DNA from: Limosilactobacillus sp.
GTDB taxonomy: Bacteria; Bacillota; Bacilli; Lactobacillales; Lactobacillaceae
Direction of reading: 5' to 3'
NCBI RefSeq assembly: GCF_022651205.1
Contig: NZ_JALCQI010000011.1
Span: 1-39,413, forward strand
Length of the DNA stretch: 39,413 nt
Shown: piece after piece, positions 1-8,903 of the stretch
How the letters are laid out: every line of letters starts with the position of its first letter
Numbering within the stretch: the first letter of the stretch is position 1
The notes under the pieces: model-generated
Databases searched by the model: none
What the model was told of the DNA's origin: nothing
Seen by the model: only the letters and a program-made list of their open reading frames with translations
Position numbers and translations under genes: made by a program

Positions 1-1
1 C

Positions 2-520
2 GTCCATGAAATTCAAAAACTAAATCTAGCTAATGTTATCCAAGCGCGGTTAGCTGACGGACTGGAAGCAATTGATGACAGTGATCGAATTGATACGATT
101 ACGATTGCTGGAATGGGCGGGGCATTGATTACCCAAATACTTGAGGCTCATCCAGAAAAATTAAATGGCATAAAGCGACTAGTCTTACAACCTAACATTG
201 GTGAACCACGGTTAAGGACATGGCTGATGAATCACCAATTTCAAATCATGGCTGAGAAAATGGTTGCTGAGGATGGTCACATTTATGAGGTGATCGTTGC
301 TGAGCCGTCAATCGTTCCGTTCCGTTACAGCAAGTATGAACTGACATTCGGCCCGTTCTTACTTGAACAGCATTCGCCCGTGTTTATTGAAAAATGGCAG
401 GGTGAATTGCAACGTCAAAAGACCGTTTTGCAACAAATGAATCAAGCAAGTAAACCACCCGTTGCTAAAATCAAGCAGCAGGAGGAGTACCTAGGTTTGA
501 TAAAGGAGGTCCTTAGCTAA
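2..520 (+). CDS. trmK: tRNA (adenine(22)-N1)-methyltransferase TrmK, 3' part
   Basis: The reading frame is open from the first bases of the window, so the start and the N-terminal SAM-binding part lie to the left. The visible product carries the segment VIQARLADGLEAI, then ITIAGMGGALITQIL, which is the GMGG motif of the TrmK (YqfN/SpoU-unrelated) methyltransferase family, followed by LVLQPN. TrmK uses S-adenosylmethionine to methylate N1 of A22 in tRNA. The C-terminal part, about residues 110-150 of the visible fragment, looks like the helical tail of the family. The stop codon overlaps the start of the next gene by one base (TAATG), and an AAGGAGG site for that gene lies within this one, so the two are translationally coupled. 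The pairing of trmK with a Nif3-like gene is common in Bacillota. Confidence 0.9.
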   Translation, partial: VHEIQKLNLANVIQARLADGLEAIDDSDRIDTITIAGMGGALITQILEAHPEKLNGIKRLVLQPNIGEPRLRTWLMNHQFQIMAEKMVAEDGHIYEVIVAEPSIVPFRYSKYELTFGPFLLEQHSPVFIEKWQGELQRQKTVLQQMNQASKPPVAKIKQQEEYLGLIKEVLS

Positions 521-1359
521 TGACAACAGGAAATGAATTAATTGAGCGCTTTGAACAATTCGCTAATCCACAACTAGCGGAAAGCTGGGATAATCCAGGA
601 TTGCAATTAGGAAATCCGGATAAACCAATTAAGAAGTTAATGACAACTCTTGATGTGCGACCGGAGGTAGTTGATGAAGCCATAAAGAATGACGTTGATT
701 TTATCTTCGCTCATCACCCGGTAATGTTTCATCCGGCAAAAAACCTTGACACTAGGATTCCGCAAAATGAAATGTATGCCAAGCTACTTAGTCATGGAAT
801 CACGGTTTACGCTGCCCATACTAACTTAGATACCGCTAATGGCGGAATGAATGACTGGTTAGCAAGTAAGTTACGGTTAACCAATACGGAACAGCTTGTT
901 GATGCCGGTACTGATCCGATATCCCAAAAGAAAGTTGGGATGGGAAGAATTGGGACATTGAATGGTTCAATGACTACTAAAGAGTTTGCCCAGTACTGTA
1001 TGCGAATCTTTAATGTTAACGGCCTTCGCTGGCTGGCCGCACCAACCGATTTGGCTAAACCAATTCACCGGGTGGCAGTCCTTGGAGGTGCTGGTCAAGA
1101 CTTTTGGCAGGCTGCCATTGATAAGGGAGCAGATGCATACGTTACTGGCGATGTGTCGTATCACTTTGCTCATGATATGATTGCCAATCATTTAACGGTA
1201 ATTGATCCTGGACACCATATCGAAGCAATTTGTGAGCCTCAACTAGCTAATCTGTTTAACCAGTGGAAACAGGAAAATAACTGGAACTTTACAATTGTGC
1301 AAAATCAGTTAAATACTGATCCATTTAACTTTATGCTTAATAATGAAGGGAAGAATTAA
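520..1359 (+). CDS. Nif3-like dinuclear metal centre protein (YqfO/YbgI family)
   Basis: This is a 279-residue member of the NIF3 family. Visible landmarks are WDNPGLQLG at residues 23-31, the metal-binding pair His65-His66 in FAHHPVMFHP, AHTNLD with Asp104, VTGDVSYH at 208-215 and DPGHHIE at 229-235 with further ligands. These residues hold two metal ions in the hexameric toroid known for the family. The biochemical role is not settled; some members have been linked to GTP cyclohydrolase-like or DNA-related activity, so no function is assigned. The Bacillus YqfO protein carries an extra PII-like domain in the middle; this copy is too short to hold one of that size. It starts in the stop codon of trmK, and its own stop lies two bases before pepT. 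Confidence 0.9.
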   Translation: MTTGNELIERFEQFANPQLAESWDNPGLQLGNPDKPIKKLMTTLDVRPEVVDEAIKNDVDFIFAHHPVMFHPAKNLDTRIPQNEMYAKLLSHGITVYAAHTNLDTANGGMNDWLASKLRLTNTEQLVDAGTDPISQKKVGMGRIGTLNGSMTTKEFAQYCMRIFNVNGLRWLAAPTDLAKPIHRVAVLGGAGQDFWQAAIDKGADAYVTGDVSYHFAHDMIANHLTVIDPGHHIEAICEPQLANLFNQWKQENNWNFTIVQNQLNTDPFNFMLNNEGKN

Positions 1360-1361
1360 TA

Positions 1362-2606
1362 ATGACAGAAGAAAAGTATGAAGGATTATTACCACGTTTC
1401 TTGAAGTACGTTAAAACTGAAACCCGGTCCAATCCAGATTCAGATACGGTACCATCCGATCCAAAAGAGACCGCATTTCTGAATGAGTTAGCGGCGGAAT
1501 TAAAAGATTTAGGGTTGAGTGATGTTCATATTAATCCCCAATGCTCATACGTCTACGCTACGATTCCAAGCAACTTGGATCACGATGCTCCAACAATTGG
1601 TTATATTTCACACGTTGATACTGCTGATTTTAATGCCCATAACGTTAACCCTCAAATTGTTGAAGATTATGATGGTCAAAGTGATATTCAGCTTGACGAA
1701 GATGGTAACTATGTTTTGTCGACTACAGAATTTCCTAATTTGAAAAATTACCAGGGGAACACGTTAATTACAACTGATGGCTCAACTCTGCTGGGTGCTG
1801 ATGATAAGTCAGGAGTTGCCGAAATTGTGACAATGGCTGCATATTATATGAGTCATCCGGAAATTAAGCATGGCGAGATCAAGATCGGTCTTGGCCCCGA
1901 TGAAGAAATTGGTACGGGTGCTGATCATTTTGATGTTGATGACTTTGGTGCAGACTTTGCCTATACCGTTGATGGTGGTCCATTAGGTGAACTAGAATAC
2001 GAAACCTTTAATGCTGCCCAAGCTGAAATTGAAATTTCCGGGAAAGACGTTCATACTGGTGTCGCTAAGGGAACGATGGTTAATGCCATCCAGGTTGCAA
2101 TTGATCTCCATAATAGTTTGCCAGCACATGAAAGGGCTGAGAGAACCGAGGGTCGCGAGGGTTTCTTCCACCTTTACAAGTTTGACGGTAGTGTTGATCA
2201 TGCACGAATGGTTTACCTTATTCGTGATCACGACCGGGCCGTTTTTGAAGAGCGGAAACACTTGCTTGAACGGATCGTTAATGGCCTTAATAATGAGCTT
2301 GGTAGTAAGCGGATTAGTATGAACCTGTATGATCAGTATTACAACCTTAAGGATGCCCTAGAAGGTAAGATGGAATCAGTCGAAATCGCTAAAAAGGCAA
2401 TGGAAGATCTTAATATTAAGCCAGTGATTTATCCAGTTCGTGGTGGGACTGATGGTTCTACCATTTCTTACAAGGGATTGCCAACACCGAACTTATTTGC
2501 CGGTGGTGAAAACATGCATAGCCGCTTCGAATATGTTTCATTGCAGACGATGGAAAAGGCCCTCGATGTTCTACTAAAGATTAATGAATTGAATAGTCAG
2601 AAATAA
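1362..2606 (+). CDS. pepT: Peptidase T (tripeptide aminopeptidase)
   Basis: This is a 414-residue M20B metallopeptidase that removes the N-terminal residue from tripeptides in the cytoplasm, a late step in peptide use by lactic acid bacteria. The two-zinc site can be read directly: His84 and Asp86 in GYISHVDTADF, Asp147 in LLGADDKSGVAEI, the catalytic and bridging Glu181-Glu182 in GPDEEIGTGADHF, Asp204 in TVDGGPLGELEYETFNAA, and His386 in GGENMHSRFEYV. The length equals the family norm of about 410. It begins two bases after the preceding stop, so it is probably the last gene of the trmK-Nif3-pepT unit, which ends at the terminator just downstream. Confidence 0.96.
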   Translation: MTEEKYEGLLPRFLKYVKTETRSNPDSDTVPSDPKETAFLNELAAELKDLGLSDVHINPQCSYVYATIPSNLDHDAPTIGYISHVDTADFNAHNVNPQIVEDYDGQSDIQLDEDGNYVLSTTEFPNLKNYQGNTLITTDGSTLLGADDKSGVAEIVTMAAYYMSHPEIKHGEIKIGLGPDEEIGTGADHFDVDDFGADFAYTVDGGPLGELEYETFNAAQAEIEISGKDVHTGVAKGTMVNAIQVAIDLHNSLPAHERAERTEGREGFFHLYKFDGSVDHARMVYLIRDHDRAVFEERKHLLERIVNGLNNELGSKRISMNLYDQYYNLKDALEGKMESVEIAKKAMEDLNIKPVIYPVRGGTDGSTISYKGLPTPNLFAGGENMHSRFEYVSLQTMEKALDVLLKINELNSQK

Positions 2607-2618
2607 CCATGATTGACT

Positions 2619-2652
2619 AGAGGCTGGGAATTTCCTGGCCTCTTTGTTGTTT
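2619..2652 (+). terminator. Rho-independent terminator after pepT
   Basis: The arm AGAGGCTGGGA at 2619-2629 pairs with TTTCCTGGCCTCT, which ends at 2643. The helix is 11 bp, includes two G-U pairs and closes an ATT loop. It is followed by TTTGTTGTTT. This separates pepT from the metal transporter genes. Confidence 0.85.
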
Positions 2653-2671
2653 AAAGGATTTAAATTTAGAC

Positions 2672-2700
2672 TTGCATTCGAGGGGATAGTTCGGTAAGAT
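2672..2700 (+). promoter_or_regulatory. Sigma-A promoter of the metal transporter operon
   Basis: A -35 box TTGCAT (2672-2677), a 17-base spacer and a -10 box TAAGAT (2695-2700) lie 46 bases before the transporter binding-protein gene. Transcription would start near 2707. Confidence 0.7.
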
Positions 2701-2716
2701 AGCAATTGTTCTTAAT

Positions 2717-2729
2717 AGTAATAATTACT
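2717..2729. promoter_or_regulatory. Zur/Fur-type operator palindrome
   Basis: The sequence AGTAATAATTACT is a perfect 6-1-6 palindrome. Its core GTAATNATTAC equals the core of the Gram-positive Zur box. It sits about 10-20 bases downstream of the predicted transcription start, where a bound repressor would block transcription. The assignment rests on the motif and on the metal transporter downstream. Confidence 0.6.
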
Positions 2730-2745
2730 GTTTGAAGGGAAGAAA

Positions 2746-3660
2746 ATGAAAAAGTATTTCATTGGCGTGGGGTGCCTGCTTAGTTTATTAATTGTAATTT
2801 TGGCTTTATCATGCATCCCACTTAAGACAACCAATACGGAGAAAAAGCCAATTCGGGTAGTTACCGGATTGAACTTTTATGGAGAAACTGCTAGTCGGGT
2901 GGCAGGAAAATATGGAAAAGTAACTTCAATTATTGATAACCCGTCAGTTGATCCACATGATTACCAGCCGGGAACTACTCAAGCAAGGCAGGTCGGTGAT
3001 GCTAACGTAGTTATTGAAAATGGCTTGGGTTATGATGAATGGCTAAGTAAGATTGTGAAGTCAAGTAGTCGTCGCCACACTAAAAAGGTAATTAATGTGG
3101 GAAAACTGATGGGAAAACATTCTGGACAAAATGAGCACATCTGGTATGCTCCAGCAACTATGAAACACTTAGCTCGTGATCTAGCAGCTCAGTATGGGGA
3201 AATTGATCCAACCCACCAAAAGTATTATCAGAAAAATGCACAGAAATATATTGATTCATTTAAACCACTGGAGCAAAAGATTACCCAAATTAAAGCAAAC
3301 GTTAATTCAACAAACAATAAGGTTGCTGTTAGTGAGCCAGTTTTTGACTACTCACTATCTGCTTTAGGCTATCAAGTGATCGATCAACATTTTGAGAAAG
3401 CAATTGAAGATGGCAATGATCCAGCGCCCCAGGATATTCAACACTTACGAAGTGCGATTAAGAATCATGAAATTGCATTTTTTGTTGAAAATTCCCAGAC
3501 GAGTGATCATGTTGTTAACGGACTGATAAAGCTGGCTCACAAAAATCACGTTCCTGTTCTTCGGGTAACAGAAACTAAACCAAGTCAAGCTAAGAATTAT
3601 CAAGAGTGGATGATGTCGCAGTATCAAGAACTTTTACGAATTCAACGGGGTGAAAAATAA
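2746..3660 (+). CDS. adcA: Zinc/manganese ABC transporter substrate-binding protein
   Basis: This is a 304-residue cluster A-I metal-binding protein. It has a basic N-terminus and a hydrophobic segment at residues 5-23 ending in ALSC; Cys23 could be a lipid anchor, but the lipobox is not typical, so anchoring by lipid or by an uncleaved segment are both possible. Likely metal ligands are His71 in VDPHDYQPG, His131 in NEHIWYAP and Glu197 in SEPVFDY. Zinc-specific members normally have a third His and a His-rich loop; both are absent here, so manganese or mixed specificity is possible. The Zur-like box upstream argues for zinc. It is the first gene of a three-gene operon, and the ATPase starts two bases after its stop. 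Confidence 0.9.
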   Translation: MKKYFIGVGCLLSLLIVILALSCIPLKTTNTEKKPIRVVTGLNFYGETASRVAGKYGKVTSIIDNPSVDPHDYQPGTTQARQVGDANVVIENGLGYDEWLSKIVKSSSRRHTKKVINVGKLMGKHSGQNEHIWYAPATMKHLARDLAAQYGEIDPTHQKYYQKNAQKYIDSFKPLEQKITQIKANVNSTNNKVAVSEPVFDYSLSALGYQVIDQHFEKAIEDGNDPAPQDIQHLRSAIKNHEIAFFVENSQTSDHVVNGLIKLAHKNHVPVLRVTETKPSQAKNYQEWMMSQYQELLRIQRGEK

Positions 3661-3662
3661 GA

Positions 3663-4331
3663 ATGTCAATTGTAACAGTTAGTAATTTAACGGTTGCTTA
3701 CGGTAGTCACCGGGTGATTAATAATTTAAATTTTAATATCAATCAAGGAGATTTTCTCGTTGTTATTGGTGAAAATGGGGTTGGTAAAACCACTCTTGTT
3801 CGTTCGCTATTAGGATTTATTAAAAGTCAAAGTGGAGACATAACGATTGATCCACAAACCAAGATTGGTTATGTCCCACAATTTCGCAATATTGATCAGG
3901 AATACCCTTTATCAATCCGTGATTTTATTGCGTTAAATGTCCGTCATAGTTATCTGCCGTGGTTGAAAAAAAGTGAACGCCAACGAATCGACCAAGTAAT
4001 CGACGCAACTAATCTTCAAGATATTGCTGATCGACCATTAGGATTAGCTTCCGGTGGGGAGAAGCAGCGAGCATATTTGGCGCAAGCATTATTACCGGCA
4101 CCAGGACTGTTAATTCTTGATGAGTCAACTGCAAGCTTGGATAATGAAATGAAGTATGAGTTGTTGGATTTAGTTACCCACTTTCAACAGCAGGGGCTTA
4201 GTGTGATGTTTATTACTCATGATTGGGGCCTTGCTCAACATTATGGAACACGTTTTCTTCGGATGACTGAGGATGGGTACTTAACTGGTCCCATTAATGA
4301 ACTTCCACAACCCGAAAAGGAGGTTAAGTAA
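3663..4331 (+). CDS. adcC: Metal ABC transporter ATP-binding protein
   Basis: This is a 222-residue ABC ATPase. The Walker A motif is GENGVGKTT at 36-44, the Q-loop segment is VPQFRN near 71-76, the signature is LASGGEKQR at 128-136 (Ala-Ser replaces the usual Leu-Ser of LSGGQ), and Walker B is LLILDES at 149-155, followed by an H-loop in FITHDWG. It powers metal uptake with the permease encoded by the next gene. The stop codon overlaps the start of the permease gene (TAATG), and the AAGGAGG for the permease lies within its last codons, so the subunits are translationally coupled. Confidence 0.94.
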   Translation: MSIVTVSNLTVAYGSHRVINNLNFNINQGDFLVVIGENGVGKTTLVRSLLGFIKSQSGDITIDPQTKIGYVPQFRNIDQEYPLSIRDFIALNVRHSYLPWLKKSERQRIDQVIDATNLQDIADRPLGLASGGEKQRAYLAQALLPAPGLLILDESTASLDNEMKYELLDLVTHFQQQGLSVMFITHDWGLAQHYGTRFLRMTEDGYLTGPINELPQPEKEVK

Positions 4332-5128
4332 TGTTAGCACTTAGTTTTATGCGGCATGCATTTATTGCCAGTACCTTCATTGCCATTGTTAGTGGGTTTG
4401 TTGGTGTTTTTGTTGTCGCCCGTAACCTATCTTTTTTGACCCATACGTTGTCAGAAATTGGCTTTGCTGGTGGCGCGTTTGCGGTCTTTATCGGTTGGCC
4501 GGTGTTAAACGGGATGATCCTATTTACAATGCTTAGTTCGATCCTTGTTGGACAAATGAGTATTAAAGAGTCTCGGCGAGAAGCCGTTACCAGTGCCGTT
4601 TCAGCCCTTTTTATTGGTTTAGGGATTCTTTTTCTTTCGTTAAGTAGTGCCAATGCTAGTTCGGCCACTAATATCTTATTCGGGAGTGTTGTTGGGATTA
4701 ACTTGACTGAGGTTTGGCAGTTGATTTACTTATCGATTATTGTCATCTTAGTAATCTTTGCAGTTTACCGACAGTTAAAATTTACTTCATTTGATGCGAT
4801 TGGAGCACGGGTAAGTGGGATTAACGCAACCTTATATTCGGTTATTTTCCTAATTATCTTGGCATTAAGTGTAAGTGTTGCGGCACAAATTGTTGGTTCG
4901 CTATTGATCTTTATCTTGCTTACACTTCCAGCTGCAAGTGCAAAATACTTTACTCATGGGGTAGCGAAAATGATTGGCCTTGCAATCCTCTTTTCATTAT
5001 TAGGAACTTGGCTTGGTTTATTCTTGGGGTATATAACTAACTGGCCAGTTAGTTTCTTTATTGCTGTAATTGAGGTTGCAATTTATTGTTGTGCTTTAAT
5101 GAAACAGAAGCTATCGGGGGCTGAGTAG
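4331..5128 (+). CDS. adcB: Metal ABC transporter permease (ABC-3 family)
   Basis: This is a 265-residue, strongly hydrophobic ABC-3 family permease with about eight membrane segments, for example around residues 10-30, 36-58, 88-112, 130-150, 165-200 and 215-255. The stretch LSFLTHTLSEIGFAGGAFAVF matches the family region that begins with a conserved His in the zinc and manganese permeases. It completes the binding protein, ATPase and permease operon that starts at 2746. The gene is followed by a two-way terminator shared with the convergent small gene. Confidence 0.93.
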   Translation: MLALSFMRHAFIASTFIAIVSGFVGVFVVARNLSFLTHTLSEIGFAGGAFAVFIGWPVLNGMILFTMLSSILVGQMSIKESRREAVTSAVSALFIGLGILFLSLSSANASSATNILFGSVVGINLTEVWQLIYLSIIVILVIFAVYRQLKFTSFDAIGARVSGINATLYSVIFLIILALSVSVAAQIVGSLLIFILLTLPAASAKYFTHGVAKMIGLAILFSLLGTWLGLFLGYITNWPVSFFIAVIEVAIYCCALMKQKLSGAE

Positions 5129-5141
5129 TGTTAGCTTTGAT

Positions 5142-5176
5142 AAAAAAACCGGGAAATTTAATTTCCCGGTTTTTTA
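5142..5176. terminator. Bidirectional terminator
   Basis: The arms CCGGGAAATT and AATTTCCCGG (5149-5169) are perfectly complementary. They are flanked by seven A on the left and seven T on the right, so the hairpin can stop transcription from both the transporter operon and the convergent small gene. Confidence 0.92.
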
Positions 5177-5193
5177 TTAATTCTTTAAAGAAG

Positions 5194-5391
5194 TTAGTTT
5201 TTTGATGGATCAGCTTTTCGTGTGATGAAGTATACACAGTTAGCGGCAACTAGACCGAATACAACGGCCAAGATACCAGTTACTAAGTAATCTGGGGTCA
5301 TTGTTTCCAGTTGACTATCAATGTAAGCTAAAATCTCACCTAAAATGAGCGCAATAACACCACCACCGATGTTTGCTTCTAATAGTTTCAC
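5194..5391 (-). CDS. Small membrane protein, DUF2929/YjzD-like
   Basis: The product is a 65-residue protein with two predicted membrane segments, about residues 9-22 (GGGVIALILGEILAYI) and 35-56 (LVTGILAVVFGLVAANCVYF), and a charged tail (TRKADPSKN). The frame is open to an ATG at 5412, but AAGGAG (complement of 5401-5406) lies nine bases before the GTG at 5391, and the only ATG between them abuts the ribosome binding site. I therefore choose the GTG start. Size, topology and position beside dnaE fit the DUF2929 family of Bacillota, whose role is unknown. It is transcribed divergently from dnaE and ends at the shared terminator. Confidence 0.72.
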   Translation of the reverse strand: MKLLEANIGGGVIALILGEILAYIDSQLETMTPDYLVTGILAVVFGLVAANCVYFITRKADPSKN

Positions 5392-5482
5392 TCGGAACAT
5401 CTCCTTATCCATCTCAATTAAAATAATTCTAACACTTCCTAGACTATCTCGCTAGACCTTCACAGCATAATTCAGCAACATT

Positions 5483-5491
5483 TGTTATAAT
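5483..5491 (+). promoter_or_regulatory. Extended -10 promoter of dnaE
   Basis: TGTTATAAT combines the TGN extension with a perfect TATAAT. No good -35 box stands at 17-18 bases. It lies 26 bases before the GTG start of dnaE. Confidence 0.6.
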
Positions 5492-5517
5492 TTCTGTGTA
5501 GAAGGGGATGAACAAGA

Positions 5518-8500
5518 GTGGACTTTACACCGTTACAAGTCAATAGTAGCTTTTCTTTGTTAAAAAGTCCGATTCGGATTCAAGAATTAGTGACCACCGC
5601 TAAAAGTCGTGGCTACTCGGCACTTGCCTTGACCGACAAAAATGTTTTATATGGAGCGGTTGACTTTTATAATGTCGCAAAGAAGGCGGGGATCAAACCA
5701 TTAATTGGGTTGCAATTAACCATTACGTTAGATAATGTTGATGGGACAAACTTGGAACTAGTATTTCTAGCTAAGGATCGTGCTGGATACCGCAACTTAA
5801 TGGAACTATCAACCCTCCAACAGACAAGTGAAGTTAAAAAGCTGCCGTTAACCCTTAACCAGATCAAGTCAATGTTATCATCGCTTTATATCATTATTCC
5901 ACCGCAAGCAACGGTATTTAGCTGGTTAGAGAATAATGGTGCAATTATTGAATTACTTAATGAGACTGTAGACGAAGATAGTCTTCTTTTAGGAATTAAT
6001 CCCCAATTAGACCAGATCCAACGTTCAACCTTGCAACAGTTAGCAACTAATAATTCCTTATCTTTAGTTGGTATTAGTCCTGTTGAATATTTAAATGCTG
6101 ATGACTTATTTGCAAGTAAGGTTCTTCAAGCGATTGGAGCAAATGTTCAGTTAGAGAATATTGAGACAAATTCAAAAAAGCTGGGGAGCCATTATTTACA
6201 TCCGCAATCAGATGTTATAGCAAGTTATCAGCAGGCAAACCTTGAGCAAGCCGCTGCTAAGACGGTCGAAATTGCCCAAAATTGTAATATTGACTTTGAA
6301 TTTAAGCAACCGGTACTACCTCATTTTGCTACACCAGAAGGACAATCATCTAGTGATTATCTTCGCCATTTATGCATTGAAGGGCTAAAAAATCGCCAGG
6401 TTGCGCCAGGGTTAAAGCTAGGCGATTATCAGCAACGGTTAGCCAAAGAATTAAAGGTCATCCATGAAATGGGGTTCGATGATTACTTTTTAATTGTTTG
6501 GGACGTTATGCGGTTTGCCCATCGGACTAAAATTACGACCGATCCGGGAAGAGGTTCTGCCGCAGGGTCGTTAGTTGCTTATGCATTAGCCATTACTGAC
6601 GTTGATCCGCTACAGTATCACTTGCTATTTGAACGGTTTCTTAATCCCGAACGTGCGCAAATGCCGGATATTGATCTTGATATTCCTGATAATCGGCGTG
6701 GAGAAGTCCTCCAATACGTTCATCAAAAGTATGGGCATGAACGAGTTGCTCAAATTATTACCTTTGGAACATTAGCAGCCAAGCAGGTTATTCGTGATGT
6801 AAGTCGGGTATTTGGCTTGAACCGTTATGCGATGAATGAACTTGTGGGGACGCTTCCACACGGCTTACACATTACCTTAGCGGGGAGTTTAAAAGAGTCG
6901 CAGCGACTCCGTAACCTTCTTAACGATCATCCAGAATATAAGGTGTTATACCAGGTCGCTCAAAAGCTTGAGGGATTGCCACGGCATTACTCAATTCATG
7001 CCGCCGGGGTTGTCTTATCCGAAAAACCACTTCACGAGATTGTTCCATTACAAAACGGGAGCGAGGGTTTATTGATGACTCAATTCCCTAAGGATACGGT
7101 TGAAGCCTTGGGACTTTTAAAGATGGACTTTCTTGGATTACGGAACCTTTCCATCATGGATAATACCCTGAAACTAATTCGTCACCACGATCCTCAATTT
7201 AGCTTATCGAATATTTCGTTAGCAGATTTACCAACACTTAGTCTTTTCCAAAAAGGTCTGACAGATGGTGTCTTTCAATTTGAGTCAGCAGGTATTCGGG
7301 AGGTTTTGGTGAACTTACATCCTGATATCTTTGAAGATATCGTAGCTGTTAACGCCCTTTACCGACCAGGACCGCTGGAAAATATTCCCCACTTTATTGC
7401 AAGAAAGCGGGGACAAGAGAAGTATCAACTACCTGATCCTTCACTTAAACCAATTTTAGGTGCAACTTATGGAATCTTAGTTTATCAGGAACAGGTAATG
7501 CAACTAGCTTCAGCAATGGCTGGCTTCAGCTTGGGTGAAGCGGATCTTTTGCGCCGGGCAATGAGTAAAAAGAAACGCGCCACTATGGAAAGTATGCGGA
7601 CAAGGTTTATGAAGGGCGCTAAAGCTAACGGCTATTCAGAATCAATCGCGGAGCAGGTCTTTGATTATATCGATCAGTTTGCAAACTATGGATTCAACCG
7701 TTCCCATGCGGTGGCGTATTCTAAGATGGCCTTCCAAATGGCCTATTTAAAAGCGCATTATCCAGCAGAATTCTTTACTGCATTAATGAACGCTGAACCA
7801 AATGTTGCTAAGCTGAAGGCACATGTTCAGGATGCCCGTCATTTTGGCGTTCAATTAGTTGGACCACGAATCAATCAGAGCCAAGCACAGTTTTCGATCC
7901 ACGATAAGCAACTGTATTTTGGCCTAGCTTCGATTAAGGGCTTACGGCGTGATTTGATTCGGGAAATTCTTCAGGAACGGCAGCAAAATGGCCCTTATAA
8001 GGAGATTCGCAACTTTATTTCCCGGCTAGGAAGCAAGTGGCAGAAAGCTGAATTAATAGCACCATTGATCTATGCAGGTGCATTTGATGGTTTAGGGTAC
8101 AATCGGGCTGAGATGATTAACGCCTTGCCAATGTTAATTTCGGGTATTCAGCTTTTTAGTAGTAGTGATGAATTGGGGACGGATCCCGAATTACAGTCAA
8201 CAATTGCCAGCCACCAGGAGTACCCCTTAACCGAACGACTAGCAAAGGAAAATGAATACTTGGGAGTTTACCTGTCAGGACATCCAGTAACCCAGTATCG
8301 GGACTTAGCGACACGGTACCATGTTCAGACTGCAAGTCAGTTGCGTCCTAGAGAAAATGTGGTTGTATTGGTACTGATCAATCGAGTAAAAACCATTCAT
8401 ACCAAAAAGGATCACCGTCAAATGGCCTTTGTCTCGGGAACGGACCAAACCGGAGAGATTGAGGTAACGATTTTCCCTCGCCAATATGATCGGTATCAGC

Positions 8501-8868
8501 AGTTGCTACAAGACAATCAGGTAGTAATGGTTAATGGTCATACTGAGCAACGAGCAGGGCATGGCCTCCAAGTTATTGCTGATCGGATTCAAGACGTTAA
8601 TAAGTTACGTCAACAGCAAAGAAATTCACAGCAACGGTGGTTCCTAAGGATTATGCCTGAAAATGATAACCAGCAAGTGCTTCAGCAGCTATATAAGTTT
8701 ATGGCAGGGCATCACGGGACAATCCCAGTTATTATTTACTATCCGGAAACTGACCAGAAAAAAATTCAGCCAAGATCTCGGTGGCTAGATTCTCGTAAAG
8801 AGACACGTCAAGGATTGATAAAGCTTCTTGGTCAACCAAATGTTGTTTTACAACAAAGCCCCCAATAA
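5518..8868 (+). CDS. dnaE: DNA polymerase III subunit alpha, DnaE type
   Basis: This is a 1116-residue C-family DNA polymerase, the length of Bacillus DnaE. It is one of the two replicative polymerases of Bacillota and is used mainly to extend lagging-strand primers before PolC takes over. Order of parts: PHP domain (about 1-200), polymerase core with GRGSAAGS at 344-351, catalytic Asp384 and Asp386 in MPDIDLDI and Asp537 in LKMDFLGLR, a helix-hairpin-helix region, and an OB fold near 950-1030 (VVVLVLINRVKTIHTKKDHRQMAF in part). The PHP start reads VNSSFSLL, so the His-x-His metal motif is lost and proofreading by this domain is unlikely. The start is GTG after GAAGGGGA. A good -10 lies just upstream, so it is probably transcribed alone. 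Confidence 0.97.
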   Translation: MDFTPLQVNSSFSLLKSPIRIQELVTTAKSRGYSALALTDKNVLYGAVDFYNVAKKAGIKPLIGLQLTITLDNVDGTNLELVFLAKDRAGYRNLMELSTLQQTSEVKKLPLTLNQIKSMLSSLYIIIPPQATVFSWLENNGAIIELLNETVDEDSLLLGINPQLDQIQRSTLQQLATNNSLSLVGISPVEYLNADDLFASKVLQAIGANVQLENIETNSKKLGSHYLHPQSDVIASYQQANLEQAAAKTVEIAQNCNIDFEFKQPVLPHFATPEGQSSSDYLRHLCIEGLKNRQVAPGLKLGDYQQRLAKELKVIHEMGFDDYFLIVWDVMRFAHRTKITTDPGRGSAAGSLVAYALAITDVDPLQYHLLFERFLNPERAQMPDIDLDIPDNRRGEVLQYVHQKYGHERVAQIITFGTLAAKQVIRDVSRVFGLNRYAMNELVGTLPHGLHITLAGSLKESQRLRNLLNDHPEYKVLYQVAQKLEGLPRHYSIHAAGVVLSEKPLHEIVPLQNGSEGLLMTQFPKDTVEALGLLKMDFLGLRNLSIMDNTLKLIRHHDPQFSLSNISLADLPTLSLFQKGLTDGVFQFESAGIREVLVNLHPDIFEDIVAVNALYRPGPLENIPHFIARKRGQEKYQLPDPSLKPILGATYGILVYQEQVMQLASAMAGFSLGEADLLRRAMSKKKRATMESMRTRFMKGAKANGYSESIAEQVFDYIDQFANYGFNRSHAVAYSKMAFQMAYLKAHYPAEFFTALMNAEPNVAKLKAHVQDARHFGVQLVGPRINQSQAQFSIHDKQLYFGLASIKGLRRDLIREILQERQQNGPYKEIRNFISRLGSKWQKAELIAPLIYAGAFDGLGYNRAEMINALPMLISGIQLFSSSDELGTDPELQSTIASHQEYPLTERLAKENEYLGVYLSGHPVTQYRDLATRYHVQTASQLRPRENVVVLVLINRVKTIHTKKDHRQMAFVSGTDQTGEIEVTIFPRQYDRYQQLLQDNQVVMVNGHTEQRAGHGLQVIADRIQDVNKLRQQQRNSQQRWFLRIMPENDNQQVLQQLYKFMAGHHGTIPVIIYYPETDQKKIQPRSRWLDSRKETRQGLIKLLGQPNVVLQQSPQ

Positions 8869-8903
8869 GTTAATAAAATTAAGACTTAATGAGATCTACA
8901 AAA

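Noticed and set aside
1992-2322. Open frames on both strands inside pepT
   Set aside because: They overlap the conserved catalytic core of pepT and have no ribosome binding site or family features.
4324-4668. 114-residue open frame on the - strand opposite the metal permease
   Set aside because: It lies wholly within the permease gene except for its end, has no recognisable domain, and is a shadow of the coding strand.
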